NCBI RefSeq assembly: GCF_042685645.1
Contig: NZ_JBHUNX010000001.1
Coordinates: forward strand, 3,100,001 to 3,164,000
Direction of reading: 5' to 3'
Origin: Salininema proteolyticum
GTDB taxonomy: Bacteria > Actinomycetota > Actinomycetes > Mycobacteriales > Micromonosporaceae
Length of the DNA: 64,000 nt
Position 1 is the first letter of the stretch; every line of letters begins with the position of its first letter. The notes below the pieces were generated by a model that was not told the DNA's origin, searched no databases, and was given only the letters and a program-made list of their open reading frames with translations. The position numbers and the translations under genes are program-made. Below are positions 16,891 to 27,484 of this stretch, piece by piece.

Positions 16891-17451
16891 TCAGGCGTCC
16901 TCGCCTTGTCCGCGGAGCTTTTCCAGTTCCGCCCACCGGGGGTCGATCTTGTCGTGCCGGTGGTCGTCGGGCAACTCGTCCCACGGACGTCCGCAGTCGG
17001 CGCAAAGGCCCGGGCAGTCCTCCCGGCAGACCGGGGAGGCCGACATGGCCAGGACTAGCGCGTCGCGGACGGCGGGTTCCAGGTCCAGGAGGTCACCGTC
17101 GAGCCGGGCGATCTCGTCCGTGCCGGTGGTCTGGTCTGTCGTGGAACCCTCATAAGCGTACAACTCCTGCAGATCGACGGTGAGGGCGTCCTCTATGGGA
17201 GCGAGACATCTCGCACACTCCCCGGTGACGTCCGCCGTCACTTCGCCTGTGACCAGGACTCCCTCGGAGACGGCCGTGAGGAGAAGGTCGAGCGACAACG
17301 CCGAGCGGGCGGGGACCTTGATCATGTCGAGGCCCATGTCCTCCGCGATGGGAACCTCGCCGACCAGAGGCTCGGACACGCCGGCGGCCCGCTCCAGGGG
17401 AGCGGTGTCCACGACGAGCCCTCGAGCGGGATCGATTGCGAGTGAGGCCAT
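16891..17451 (-). CDS. yceD: YceD/DUF177 family protein (23S rRNA accumulation)
   Basis: A 186-residue DUF177 protein, the usual partner encoded just before rpmF. The family motif ECARCL lies in the middle, and a C-terminal Cys cluster CREDCPGLCADCGRPWDE suits zinc binding. YceD is linked to 23S rRNA accumulation in E. coli and plants; the mechanism is unclear. I take ATG 17449-17451 (MASLAID) rather than the TTG 15 codons upstream; AAGGACGG lies upstream. Confidence 0.9.
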   Translation of the reverse strand: MASLAIDPARGLVVDTAPLERAAGVSEPLVGEVPIAEDMGLDMIKVPARSALSLDLLLTAVSEGVLVTGEVTADVTGECARCLAPIEDALTVDLQELYAYEGSTTDQTTGTDEIARLDGDLLDLEPAVRDALVLAMSASPVCREDCPGLCADCGRPWDELPDDHRHDKIDPRWAELEKLRGQGEDA

Positions 17452-17557
17452 CTTGTGAGCGCCGTCCTTTGCAGGTGTTGTTGAGCCGACGTGCAATGAT
17501 AGCGCACCGGGTCCGGGCCCTCCAAAGAGTGAGGGTTCGATGTGACCCGTCAGCCGC

Positions 17558-18094
17558 TCAGAACTGCGGAAGGGGTTTCTCCTCGGATTCTTCCTGCTCG
17601 GGCGGGTTGAAGGTGCCGATCTCGCGCAGGGCGTGCATCTTGTCCCGCCCGCGCTCGACGCCCGAGACCGCGCGCTGCAGGAACTGCTCGAAGTTCGCCA
17701 GGGTGGTGTCGACGTACTCGTCGACCTCGTCGCGCAGGCGCTGCGCCTCTTCGCGGGCCTCGCCGATGATCCGGGAGGCCTCGTGCTCGGCGGAGACGGT
17801 GATCTCGTGCTGCGAGACGAGGCGGGCGTGCTCGCCCTCTCCCTCGGCGATGATCCGCTCGGCCTCCTTCTCGCCGGCGCTGATGATCTTGTCGCGTTCG
17901 GCGAGCATGACCTCGGAGCGGCGGATGTCCGCGGGAAGCTCCGCCTGGAGCTCCTCGAGCATGGCTATCAACTCGCCTCTGTCGACACGGCACGCGCGCG
18001 ACATGGGTACGGCCTTCGCGGCCTCCACATAGGCGATCAACTCTTCTATCCGGTCAAGCGGACCCACCGGCGTGCTCCCATCGGATTCTGTCAT
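17558..18094 (-). CDS. DivIVA-like coiled-coil protein
   Basis: A 178-residue, strongly charged and largely helical protein. It opens with MTESDGSTPVG, then a region with LDRIEELIAYVEAAK, then long heptad helices with many Glu, Arg and Ala (about 55-150) and an acidic C-terminus. Proteins of this kind lie between coaD and yceD in actinomycetes and are often annotated as cell-division initiation (DivIVA-like) or ATP-synthase-b-like; the fold may be only coiled coil. Start uncertain: ATG 18094 has no clear ribosome site and the frame is open to 18142. Confidence 0.75.
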   Translation of the reverse strand: MTESDGSTPVGPLDRIEELIAYVEAAKAVPMSRACRVDRGELIAMLEELQAELPADIRRSEVMLAERDKIISAGEKEAERIIAEGEGEHARLVSQHEITVSAEHEASRIIGEAREEAQRLRDEVDEYVDTTLANFEQFLQRAVSGVERGRDKMHALREIGTFNPPEQEESEEKPLPQF

Positions 18095-18164
18095 GGGGAT
18101 ATTCTGTCCCACTTTATCGATTCTGACTGATAATCGCCACATTCGGCATGGCGGCGGACGAGGT

Positions 18165-18662
18165 TCAGCCCTGTTCGGGGGCGAACTTCGCGTGGAGCCG
18201 CCGGGCCACGACGTCGGGCACGTGGGAGTCGATGTCCCCGCCCCACTTGGCGGCGTCCTTGACGAGAGACGAGGACAGGAACGAGTAGAGCGGGTTGGTG
18301 GGCATGAAGAGGGTCTCGACGCCGCCCAGGCCGAAGTTCATCTGGGCCATCTGCTGCTCGTAGTCGAAGTCGGAGACGGCGCGGACGCCCTTGACGATGA
18401 TGCCGACCTCGTGCTGTTTGCAGAAGTCGACGACCAGCCCCTGGAAGGAGGCCACCTTCACGTTGGGCATGTCCGCCGTGGTCTCGCGGAGCAGTTCGAG
18501 GCGCTCTTCGACATCGAACAGCCCGCTCTTGGAGGCGTTGTGGAAGACCGCCACCCACACTTCGTCGTAGAGCTGGGCACTGCGGCCCACGATGTCGAGG
18601 TGTCCGTAGGTGACGGGGTCGAAAGATCCGGGGCACACGGCCCGCCGGGCTTCAGGTTTCAC
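18165..18662 (-). CDS. coaD: Phosphopantetheine adenylyltransferase
   Basis: Makes dephospho-CoA from ATP and 4'-phosphopantetheine, the fourth step of coenzyme A synthesis. The 165-residue protein has PGSFDPVTYGH (11-21, the T/HxGH nucleotide site), the VKGVRAVSDFDYE stretch and the C-terminal SSSLVKD. The start is GTG 18660-18662 behind AGGAGG. It normally adjoins rsmD; here the TnpB element separates them. Confidence 0.96.
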   Translation of the reverse strand: MKPEARRAVCPGSFDPVTYGHLDIVGRSAQLYDEVWVAVFHNASKSGLFDVEERLELLRETTADMPNVKVASFQGLVVDFCKQHEVGIIVKGVRAVSDFDYEQQMAQMNFGLGGVETLFMPTNPLYSFLSSSLVKDAAKWGGDIDSHVPDVVARRLHAKFAPEQG

Positions 18663-18790
18663 GACTGCCTCCTGCTCGCGACCGTTCCTTCGAACGGCGA
18701 ACTTTCCGCAAGTCGAATCGCGGGAAGCAGGCGGAGCGGCCTCTGCTGACTCGAACAGGCCATGTCGGACCTCTTTCGTAGGGTGGTGGC

Positions 18791-19639
18791 ATGTTTCTCC
18801 GGTACCGTTTCCGGATCTATCCGACCGCGCGGCAACGCGGAGTGCTGGCGCGGACCTTCGGCTGCGTGCGTGTGGTGTACAACGACGCGATAGCTGCCCG
18901 TCAGGCAGCCTACCGGAATGGAAAGCGGTACCCGTCGACGGCCGAGCTGGACCGGCGATTGATCACCTGGGCGAAGACCACTCCGGAGAGGTCATGGCTG
19001 TCGGAGGTTTCCACGGTTCCATTGCAACAGGCGTTGCGCGACTGCCATAAAGCCTACCGTGCCTTCTTCGATTCCATGGCCGGGAGGCGAAGGGGCCCCC
19101 GGGTGGGTCCGCCTCGCTTCAAGTCTCGTTCGAACAGGCAGGCCGCACGGTTCACCCGCCGGGGGTTCCAGGTCAGAGAGAACGGCCGCCTGTTCGTCGC
19201 CAAAGTCGGAGAACTGCGTGTCGCCTGGTCACGCGACCTGCCCTCGGACCCGAGCTCGGCAACGATCATCAAGACTCCCGCCGAGAGGTACTATGTCTCC
19301 TTCGTGGTGGCCGTCAAGGACGGGGCGGAGCTTCTCGAGCCGATCGCGGATCCCGACGCCGAGACCGGCATCGATCTGGGGTTGAAGGAATTCGCGGTCA
19401 TGCGGGGCGGGAGGACTAAAACCTCCCCCGGGTTCTTCCGCCGCATGGAGCGCAAGCTGAGGAATGCCCAGAGGGCACTGTCGCGCCGGCGGAAGGGCTC
19501 GAAGAACCGGGACAAGGCCAGGCGTGAGGGGAGACGCCTCGCCGCCGCAGGACATGCGGAGGCGCAAAACGCCTGTGGAGCACAGGTAGGACCCGCAAGG
19601 CGCGGGCGCAGTGCGACGAAGCAGGAACCCGCTCGTTAA
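18791..19639 (+). CDS. tnpB: IS200/IS605 OrfB (TnpB) with an in-frame internal deletion
   Basis: A 282-residue TnpB-like protein. The N-terminal half is normal: RYRFRIYPTARQ start, REC/WED region, and RuvC-I GIDLGLKEF (193-201, Asp195). At about residues 244-246 (DKARR-EGRRL) it jumps to a typical C-terminal end, GRRLAAAGHAEAQNACG then SATKQEPAR. RuvC-II with its Glu, the zinc finger and RuvC-III are missing, roughly 100 residues or more against full-length TnpB. The frame is kept across the join. No TnpA partner lies nearby. It sits between coaD and rsmD, which are normally adjacent. The protein should be nuclease-dead. Confidence 0.85.
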   Translation: MFLRYRFRIYPTARQRGVLARTFGCVRVVYNDAIAARQAAYRNGKRYPSTAELDRRLITWAKTTPERSWLSEVSTVPLQQALRDCHKAYRAFFDSMAGRRRGPRVGPPRFKSRSNRQAARFTRRGFQVRENGRLFVAKVGELRVAWSRDLPSDPSSATIIKTPAERYYVSFVVAVKDGAELLEPIADPDAETGIDLGLKEFAVMRGGRTKTSPGFFRRMERKLRNAQRALSRRRKGSKNRDKARREGRRLAAAGHAEAQNACGAQVGPARRGRSATKQEPAR

Positions 19640-19668
19640 GCCGATTGCCGACTCGGGAGGGATGTCAA
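19526..19668 (+). ncRNA. Candidate omega (guide) RNA scaffold of the TnpB element
   Basis: In TnpB elements the guide RNA overlaps the 3' end of tnpB and the right end. Both are kept here although the catalytic middle of the protein is gone. A guide would begin near 19669 and read antisense into the 3' end of rsmD. This is inference from position and family knowledge; no structure was computed. Confidence 0.3.
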
Positions 19669-20225
19669 GAATAGTCACCGTACCAAAGGGTAGTACTCCC
19701 GTACTTCCGGTGCCTGCGTGGAGAGACGCCCTCGGGCCACTCGACCGTGGAGTGCTTGCCGCCCCGCTCTACGACCAGATCCGCGTCGAGGGCGAGCCAG
19801 CCGTTCGCGGCGAGGTCGGCCAGGAGCGCGGCGACCGTCTCATCGGGGACGTCGTAGGGCGGGTCGGCGAAGACGATGTCGAACTTCTCGCCCGCCGCGG
19901 CGGCCGCGAACGTCGTCGCGGAGGCGCGCTCGACCTGGACCCGGTCGCCGAATCCCAGGTCGTCGGCGTTCTGTCGGATGAGCTTGGCGGTGGGGGCGTG
20001 GGACTCGACGAAGACCGCGCGGGCCGCGCCCCGGGAGAGGGCCTCCAACCCGACGGCCCCGGAGCCGGCGTAGAGGTCGAGGACGCGCAGGTCCTCCAGG
20101 TCGCCGCCGGGGGCCAGGGCGCTGAAGAGGGCCTCGCGGACGCGGTCGGAGGTGGGGCGGGTGCGGTCTCCCGCGGGAGTGCGCAGCCGTCGGCCCTTCG
20201 CCGTCCCGGCGATGATTCTGGTCAC
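19665..20225 (-). CDS. rsmD: 16S rRNA (guanine966-N2)-methyltransferase
   Basis: Methylates G966 of 16S rRNA using SAM. The 186-residue protein opens VTRIIAGTAKGRRL, has SAM motif I LDLYAGSGAVGLEALSRGA and the catalytic DPPY. The start is GTG 20223-20225 with AAAGG upstream. The last residues before the stop (19665-19667) coincide with the TnpB right end, so the extreme C-terminus may have been altered by the insertion. It follows recG after a 172-base gap. Confidence 0.94.
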   Translation of the reverse strand: MTRIIAGTAKGRRLRTPAGDRTRPTSDRVREALFSALAPGGDLEDLRVLDLYAGSGAVGLEALSRGAARAVFVESHAPTAKLIRQNADDLGFGDRVQVERASATTFAAAAAGEKFDIVFADPPYDVPDETVAALLADLAANGWLALDADLVVERGGKHSTVEWPEGVSPRRHRKYGSTTLWYGDYS

Positions 20226-20397
20226 TGTCAGCCTTTCTGTTCTCTCCCCCGAGGATAGGGCCGCGGGGGCCGGCCCGCGCGGGGCGGCCTCTGGTCCCCG
20301 TCCACCGCCACAGAGCGGATCCCGTGGGAGCCCGGCCCGCGCGGTGCGGAGGCCCGCTGAGACCGTCCGGTCGCGGGCGGAGGCCGCCGACGACCTC

Positions 20398-22552
<2,155 letters not shown>

Positions 22553-22554
22553 CT

Positions 22555-24156
22555 CTATTCTGCTCCCATGTAGAGGATCGCGGTGAGGCCGTGGACTCCG
22601 AGCCACTGGGTCTCGGTCTCCGGCCAGGTCTCTGCCAGATGATCGCTCAGGGCACCGACAATGTCGTCGGCGCCGCCCCGGGCGGGGGTGAGGAAGGTGA
22701 GCAGTTCGGCGCCGTCGCCCGCGTAGCGGTCGACCGCCTCGCGGGCCACGGCCAGGGGGTCGGGCCCCTGCGCGACGATCTCGCCGCCGGACTCGGCGGT
22801 GTAGCCGTCCGCGTCGGCGGCGACTGTCACTCCGGTGCAGGCGGAGGCGGTCTCGGCGCGGGCGATGACGTCGTCGTCGAAGCTGGCCTCGGGGTCGGCG
22901 ACGGCCAGGGAGGCGATGCTCTGCATGACCGACAGGGTCGGGATGACGGCGATGCGGTATCCCTCGGAGCGCGCGATGCGGACGGCGACGCGCAGGGCGT
23001 CGTGCCGCGAGGGGTCGTCGACGAGGACGATGATCTCCGCCCCGCCCGAGTGGTGGATGACGCTGAGGACCTCTTCGGCGGAGGAGCCGTCGGAGACGAG
23101 GCTGCCCTGCTCTCCGAGGAAGGAGAACAGGGCCGAGTCGCGCGTGACGGTGATGGTGGAGCGGTCGCGGCGCACGGCGGGGGCGAGGGCGTCGTCGAAG
23201 CGGGTGACGGCGATGCGGCGGACGCGGCCGCGGTCGATGCCCTCCTCGATGGCGGCGCCGACGTCGTTGGCGTGCACGTGGACGTTGAAGGTCTTGCGTC
23301 CCGAGTCGTCGTGGGGGGCGCGGGATCCGACGATGACGACCGAGTCTCCCAGGTCCGACAGGCGCGTCCGCAGGCCCTCGATGGCCTCGTCGGGGGTTTC
23401 GAGGAGGTACTGGATCTCGTACTCGAAGGTCTCCGAGCCGCTTTCGCGGACGACCGGCTCGACCGGCGTGGGCCGGGCCTCCTGGCGGTCTTGGAGCAGC
23501 GCGGAGGCGCCGCCGGGGCTCGATCCGCCGAGCGCTTCGACGAGGGCCTCGAGGATGAGGGTGAAGGCCAGCGCGCCGGAGTCGACGACGCCGGCGCGGG
23601 CCAGTGCCGGCAGTTGCTGCGGGGTCGCGGCCACGGCGTCGGCGGCCGACTCGGCGGCGGCCCGCACGGTGGACATGAGACCCAGGGAGGAGGCGTTGGC
23701 GGCAGCGGTGGCCGCGGTCTCGGCGACGGTGAGGATGGTGCCGGCCGTCGGTTGGGCGACGGCGGCCATGGCGCTGTCGGCGGCGCGGCGCAGGCCGGTG
23801 GCGAACTGCTGGGGGCCGACGGTGTCGGTGGTCCAGGCGTCGGCGAGTCCCGCGATCATCTGGGCGAGGATGACGCCGGAGTTGCCGCGCGCGGCGACGA
23901 GGGCGCGGCCGGCGGCGTGGTCGAGGAGGCCGGGGACGCCGAGGCCGGGATCGCAGTCGGAGGTGGCTTCGACCAGGGTCGCGTGCATGTTGGTGGCGGT
24001 GTCGGAGTCGGCGACGGGGAAGACGTTGAGCTCGTCGATCTCGCCGCGGCGCGCGGCCAGCGCGGTGGACGCCCGGTCCGCCCAGCGGCGGAGGACGTCG
24101 GCGTCTATGGCCGCCGCGTTGCGGTCGGCGTCGGGGAGTTCCGGTTTGTCTGCCAC
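22555..24156 (-). CDS. DAK2 (DhaL/FakA-like) domain protein
   Basis: A 533-residue protein with an N-terminal DhaL-type nucleotide domain (metal-binding motif LNVFPVADSDTATNM, Asp50 and Asp52 kept; then ARGNSGVILAQ) and a C-terminal FakB-like/DegV-partner region. The family usually reads PDGDTG, so ADSDTA is a mild divergence. In other bacteria FakA-type proteins phosphorylate fatty acids bound to FakB; here the exact role is inferred. The start is GTG 24154-24156 with no clear ribosome site. It is co-directional with and 2 bases ahead of recG, the standard actinomycete pair. Confidence 0.85.
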   Translation of the reverse strand: MADKPELPDADRNAAAIDADVLRRWADRASTALAARRGEIDELNVFPVADSDTATNMHATLVEATSDCDPGLGVPGLLDHAAGRALVAARGNSGVILAQMIAGLADAWTTDTVGPQQFATGLRRAADSAMAAVAQPTAGTILTVAETAATAAANASSLGLMSTVRAAAESAADAVAATPQQLPALARAGVVDSGALAFTLILEALVEALGGSSPGGASALLQDRQEARPTPVEPVVRESGSETFEYEIQYLLETPDEAIEGLRTRLSDLGDSVVIVGSRAPHDDSGRKTFNVHVHANDVGAAIEEGIDRGRVRRIAVTRFDDALAPAVRRDRSTITVTRDSALFSFLGEQGSLVSDGSSAEEVLSVIHHSGGAEIIVLVDDPSRHDALRVAVRIARSEGYRIAVIPTLSVMQSIASLAVADPEASFDDDVIARAETASACTGVTVAADADGYTAESGGEIVAQGPDPLAVAREAVDRYAGDGAELLTFLTPARGGADDIVGALSDHLAETWPETETQWLGVHGLTAILYMGAE

Positions 24157-24195
24157 GGTTGACCAGGATACTCCGGTCGGCGGGCGGGAAGGGAA

Positions 24196-24225
24196 GAGCC
24201 GCGGGGCCCTCGGGTCCCGCGGCTC
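24196..24225 (-). terminator. Terminator after the Pro/Gln-rich membrane protein
   Basis: Arms GAGCCGCGGG (24196-24205) and CCCGCGGCTC (24216-24225), extended inward by further pairs, lie 21 bases after the stop at 24247. The minus-strand downstream sequence is TTCCCTTCCC, so the T tract is poor. Confidence 0.55.
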
Positions 24226-24246
24226 AGTCGTTCTCGTGGTGCCGGG

Positions 24247-25626
24247 CTACTGGAGCGCCCCGAACATGAGGCTCTGGCGCATGGCCTGCGCGGCCTCCGC
24301 GTTGTCGGCGTCTGCCCAGGCGGCGAAGCCCGAGACCTCTCCCGGTCCGGTGGTGATCAGCGCGGTGTAGAAGGTCTGGTCCCCGACGGTGAACTCGGCG
24401 AACCGGGCCGCGTGGCCGTCGACGCGGTAGGTCTCGCTCGTGTAGCCCTCCGGTGCGGCTCCGGCCACGGAGTCGGCGACGAGTTCGGCGAACTTCGCCT
24501 CGACGTCGGCGAGCTTGGCCTCTTCGTCCATTCCGATGGACTTGGCGTCCACCGCTCCGACCACGGCTTCGACGGGCAGGTCGGGGTGGGCCGCCCCGGC
24601 CGGCGCGGTGAAGGGCGCGACGTCGGGCGTGGAGGACTCCCAGCCGGCGTTGGAGTCGACGACGAACTTGAGGTCGGTGCCGTCGGCGGCGACCGCCTCG
24701 GGCTTGGCCTCGGCCGGCGGCTCCTCGGTCGGGTCGGCGCTGGCCTGGTCGGTCGTGCGCGTGTCGGGGCCGCCGTCGTCGTTCTGCGGCTTGAACAGGA
24801 AGTAGCCGCCCACGGCGAGGCCGGCGACGATGACGACCACGATGGTCAGAAGGATGATCATCGGGGCCTTGCCGCCGCCGCTGCCGCCGCCCTTGGCGCC
24901 GGACTTCTTCGGGGGCTTGGGGCCCTTGGTCTTCTTCTTGCCCTTGCGCTCGATCTGCGGCGTGTCCCAGGCGCCCGGGGAGCCGGGGACCGAGGAGACG
25001 GGGGCGAGCTGTCCGCCGGGCTGCTGCTGTTGCTGCTGGTTCCACTGGCCCGGGTCGTAGCCGGAGACCGGCACGGCCGAGGCCGGGACGCTGGAGACGG
25101 GCGCCATTCCCGGGACCCCGGAGACGGGGTTGCCCTGGGCGTCGTAGAGCGGCTGCTGCGGCTGTCCCTGGCCGGGCTGGCCCGGGAAGGGCTGCTGTTG
25201 GCCCGGGACGCCCTGCATGGGCTGTTGGGGTTGCTGCGGCTGGCTCTGCTGGCCGGGCTGGCTGTAGTAGGGCTGCTGCCCCTGCCCGGGCTGGCTGGGG
25301 AAGGCCTGCTGCGGGGGAGGCGACTGCGCGCCGGGCTGCCCGCCGTCGCCCTGGCCGCCGGTGCCGAAGGGCGACACGGGCACGCCGGGAGGAGCGGCGG
25401 GGGCCTGGAACTGCTGGCCGGGAGCCTGGTACTTCATGGTCGTCTCGCCGTCGTCGGTGACGGGAGCCTGGAACACCATCGTGTCGTCGGCGCCCTGCTG
25501 CGGCGCGCCCTGCTCCTGCCCGGGGGCGAGCGGAGGCTCCTCCTCGGGCCGGTACACCGGTTGACCAGGAGTGACTTCTTCTGGCGGCTGCCAACCGTCA
25601 GCGGGCGGCTGCTGGGGGTTGCTCAT
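24247..25626 (-). CDS. Pro/Gln-rich cytoplasmic tail plus single-pass membrane protein
   Basis: A 459-residue protein. Residues 1-215 are low-complexity, rich in Pro, Gln and Gly (PGQPGQGQPQQP-like tracts and a six-Gln run); a Lys-rich stretch follows (about 220-240), then one membrane helix near 250-275, an acidic linker, and a compact extracellular domain of about 150 residues. No family motif is recognised. ATG 25624-25626 has GGTG 8 bases upstream; the ATG two codons earlier has it too close. It is transcribed alone, between rpmB and the DAK2-recG pair. Confidence 0.7.
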   Translation of the reverse strand: MSNPQQPPADGWQPPEEVTPGQPVYRPEEEPPLAPGQEQGAPQQGADDTMVFQAPVTDDGETTMKYQAPGQQFQAPAAPPGVPVSPFGTGGQGDGGQPGAQSPPPQQAFPSQPGQGQQPYYSQPGQQSQPQQPQQPMQGVPGQQQPFPGQPGQGQPQQPLYDAQGNPVSGVPGMAPVSSVPASAVPVSGYDPGQWNQQQQQQPGGQLAPVSSVPGSPGAWDTPQIERKGKKKTKGPKPPKKSGAKGGGSGGGKAPMIILLTIVVVIVAGLAVGGYFLFKPQNDDGGPDTRTTDQASADPTEEPPAEAKPEAVAADGTDLKFVVDSNAGWESSTPDVAPFTAPAGAAHPDLPVEAVVGAVDAKSIGMDEEAKLADVEAKFAELVADSVAGAAPEGYTSETYRVDGHAARFAEFTVGDQTFYTALITTGPGEVSGFAAWADADNAEAAQAMRQSLMFGALQ

Positions 25627-26000
25627 GTTCATTCACCAAAGACTATGGGAGTCGGCACAAATGGTATGCAGTCAGACTACGGCATGGGGACAACCTCTGG
25701 ACTGTCGGAGTCGGCCGGGACGTCGCCCGTCACCCCCGGTGGACCGGGCCGGGACGGGGCCCGTCCGGCGGGCCGGGTACCCTGTGACACAGTCGGCCGA
25801 CCCCGGGAGGGGACGACGCCCGGCTCATCGGATAGAATTTCCAGGTTGCCTGCGTTCAGCGTAGGCGTCCGCGGCCGATCGGCCGTCCGGGCCCGCCTCC
25901 GGGCCGTCATCTCCGCTGGAGCCGAGCCTTTTCTCCGCTGGGGATCAGGATCTCCTCCGGAGATCAGGTAACTCAAAACGTCAACGCAGGAGTTTGGATT
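25627..26000. other. Divergent intergenic region before rpmB
   Basis: About 370 bases with no gene. It holds the starts of two divergent transcripts. TAGAAT at 25833-25838 is a candidate -10 box for rpmB without a good -35. The palindrome at 25949-25965 is listed separately. Confidence 0.45.
25949..25965. promoter_or_regulatory. 17-bp palindrome upstream of rpmB
   Basis: GATCTCC-TCC-GGAGATC is a perfect 7+7 palindrome with a 3-base centre, ending 35 bases before the rpmB ATG. It may be an operator or a 5' leader hairpin that feeds back on L28. No known Zur consensus is claimed. Confidence 0.4.
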
Positions 26001-26192
26001 ATGTCGAGCGTATGCGAGGTCTGCGGCAAGGCCCCGACCTTCGGAAACAACGTTCCGTGGTCGCACAAGAAGACCAAGCGCCGTTGGAACCCGAACCTGC
26101 AGTCCGTGCGCATCGCCACCGGCTCTGGTGACAACAAGCGCCGCGCCAAGGTCTGCACCTCTTGCCTGAAGGCCAACAAGGTGGCCCGCTAA
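26001..26192 (+). CDS. rpmB: 50S ribosomal protein L28
   Basis: A 63-residue L28 with the four-Cys zinc site (CEVC near the start, CTSC near the end), WSHKKTKRRWNPNLQ and the basic C-terminus. It is therefore the zinc-binding paralogue. Start ATG 26001 has GGAG upstream. It is divergent from the Pro/Gln-rich gene and ends at a strong terminator. Confidence 0.96.
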   Translation: MSSVCEVCGKAPTFGNNVPWSHKKTKRRWNPNLQSVRIATGSGDNKRRAKVCTSCLKANKVAR

Positions 26193-26231
26193 GGCAGTAC
26201 CCGTCGGGCCCCGCGGCCCGTCGAAGACTTG

Positions 26232-26264
26232 AAGAACCGGTGGTCCTCGCGACCACCGGTTCTT
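26232..26264. terminator. Bidirectional terminator between rpmB and thiL
   Basis: A perfect 14-bp stem (26232-26245 and 26251-26264) with a 5-base loop; AAG on one side and CTTT on the other give T-rich tails on both strands. It lies between the convergent rpmB and thiL. Confidence 0.85.
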
Positions 26265-26353
26265 TCGTGCGTCCGAGGGCCGGCGGAGCGCCCGGCCTCA
26301 GAGAGGGCCGACCCGATATTCGGGAACGTGCGTCCGCGCGCCGGCGGAGCGCC

Positions 26354-27310
26354 TCAGCCGCCGGAGCGGTCGAAGTGGTCCCAGCCGGACCCGCCCTGCC
26401 AGCGGTGGCCGTCGACGGTCACGCCCCGCCCCTCGGCCACGTTCCCGATCGGGGTCCAGTCCGCCGGGAGGATGACGTCGGCGGGGAAGGTCGCCACCAG
26501 CGCGTGATCTTCGCCTCCCGCGAGGACCCACTGCAGCGGATCGGCCCCCAGGGCCTCGGCGGCCCTGGCCATCGCGTCGGAGATGGTCAGCGCGGAGGCG
26601 TCTATGTCGATCGACACGTTCGAGGACTCTGCCAGGTGCCCCACGTCGGACAGCAGCCCGTCCGAGACGTCGATCATCGCCGTCGCGCCCATGGCCGCGG
26701 CCACCGGACCGGCCGCGTAGGGCGGCTGGGGGCGGCGGTAGGCCCCGACCAGCGCTCCCGGGGAACGGAAGCCGCGGTGCAGGACCGCCAGTCCGGCCGA
26801 CGACCAGCCCAGACGGCCGGCGTAGGCGAGCACGTCGCCGACCCGGGCGCCCCGGCGCGTCACGGGATCGCGCCCCTCGAGATCGCCCAGGGCGGTGACG
26901 GCGACGGTCAGTTGCGAGCCGCGCGTCGTGTCCCCGCCGATGACGGCCGCCCCGGTCGAGTCCGACTCGGAGGCGATGCCCTCGGCCAGTTCGACGACCC
27001 ACTCGACGTCCGTCTCCGGAGTGAGGCTCAGCGCCACCATCAGACCCGTCGCGCGGGCGCCCATGGCGGCCACGTCGGCCAGGTTCGCGGCGGCGGCCTT
27101 GTGCCCGACGTCGGCGCCGGAGGACCAGTCGGTGCGGAAGTGGTTGCCCTCCACGAGCATGTCCGTGCAGGCCACCACCCTGCCGTCGGGGACGGCGAGC
27201 ACCGCCGCGTCGTCCCCCTGCCCCAGCAGGACCCTGTCGGTCCCGGCGAACAGCCGGGATATGCGCTCGATCAGGCGGAACTCCCCGTACTCGGCCGCGG
27301 TCTCGCCCAC
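26354..27310 (-). CDS. thiL: Thiamine-monophosphate kinase
   Basis: Phosphorylates thiamine monophosphate to the diphosphate. The 318-residue protein has the ThiL/PurM fold motifs: GQGDDAAVL, the CTDMLVEGNHF Mg/ATP segment, AANLADVAAMGA, GGDTTRGSQL and the C-terminal VLAGGEDHALV. I use GTG 27308-27310, which has AGGAGG six bases upstream and gives the usual length; the open frame runs further to 27379. It is divergent from a DUF3515 gene, as in other actinomycetes. Confidence 0.93.
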   Translation of the reverse strand: MGETAAEYGEFRLIERISRLFAGTDRVLLGQGDDAAVLAVPDGRVVACTDMLVEGNHFRTDWSSGADVGHKAAAANLADVAAMGARATGLMVALSLTPETDVEWVVELAEGIASESDSTGAAVIGGDTTRGSQLTVAVTALGDLEGRDPVTRRGARVGDVLAYAGRLGWSSAGLAVLHRGFRSPGALVGAYRRPQPPYAAGPVAAAMGATAMIDVSDGLLSDVGHLAESSNVSIDIDASALTISDAMARAAEALGADPLQWVLAGGEDHALVATFPADVILPADWTPIGNVAEGRGVTVDGHRWQGGSGWDHFDRSGG

Positions 27311-27484
27311 GCCGACCCTCCTTGCACTCGGTGGCTTGTCAGTCCAATAATGTCTCATACGCGGGGCGGACGCCCGCACCTAAGGCTGGTGTCACTCGCG
27401 GCCCGCGCGGCGCGCCCGCCCGGACGGCCCGCCAGTACAGTTCGGGGAGCACTGTTCCACTCGATCCGCGAGGAGAAGGGCCCG

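Larger units (their letters stand above)
18791..19668 (+). mobile_element. IS605-type TnpB element, degenerate
   Basis: Extent covers the deleted tnpB gene and a short right end with CCGA/TCGG (19641-19644 and 19653-19656) followed by GAGGGATGTCAA. This resembles the conserved right end of actinobacterial tnpB elements; its TCA (19665-19667) is also the rsmD stop codon on the other strand. The left boundary is not defined and lies upstream of 18791. Confidence 0.5.
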
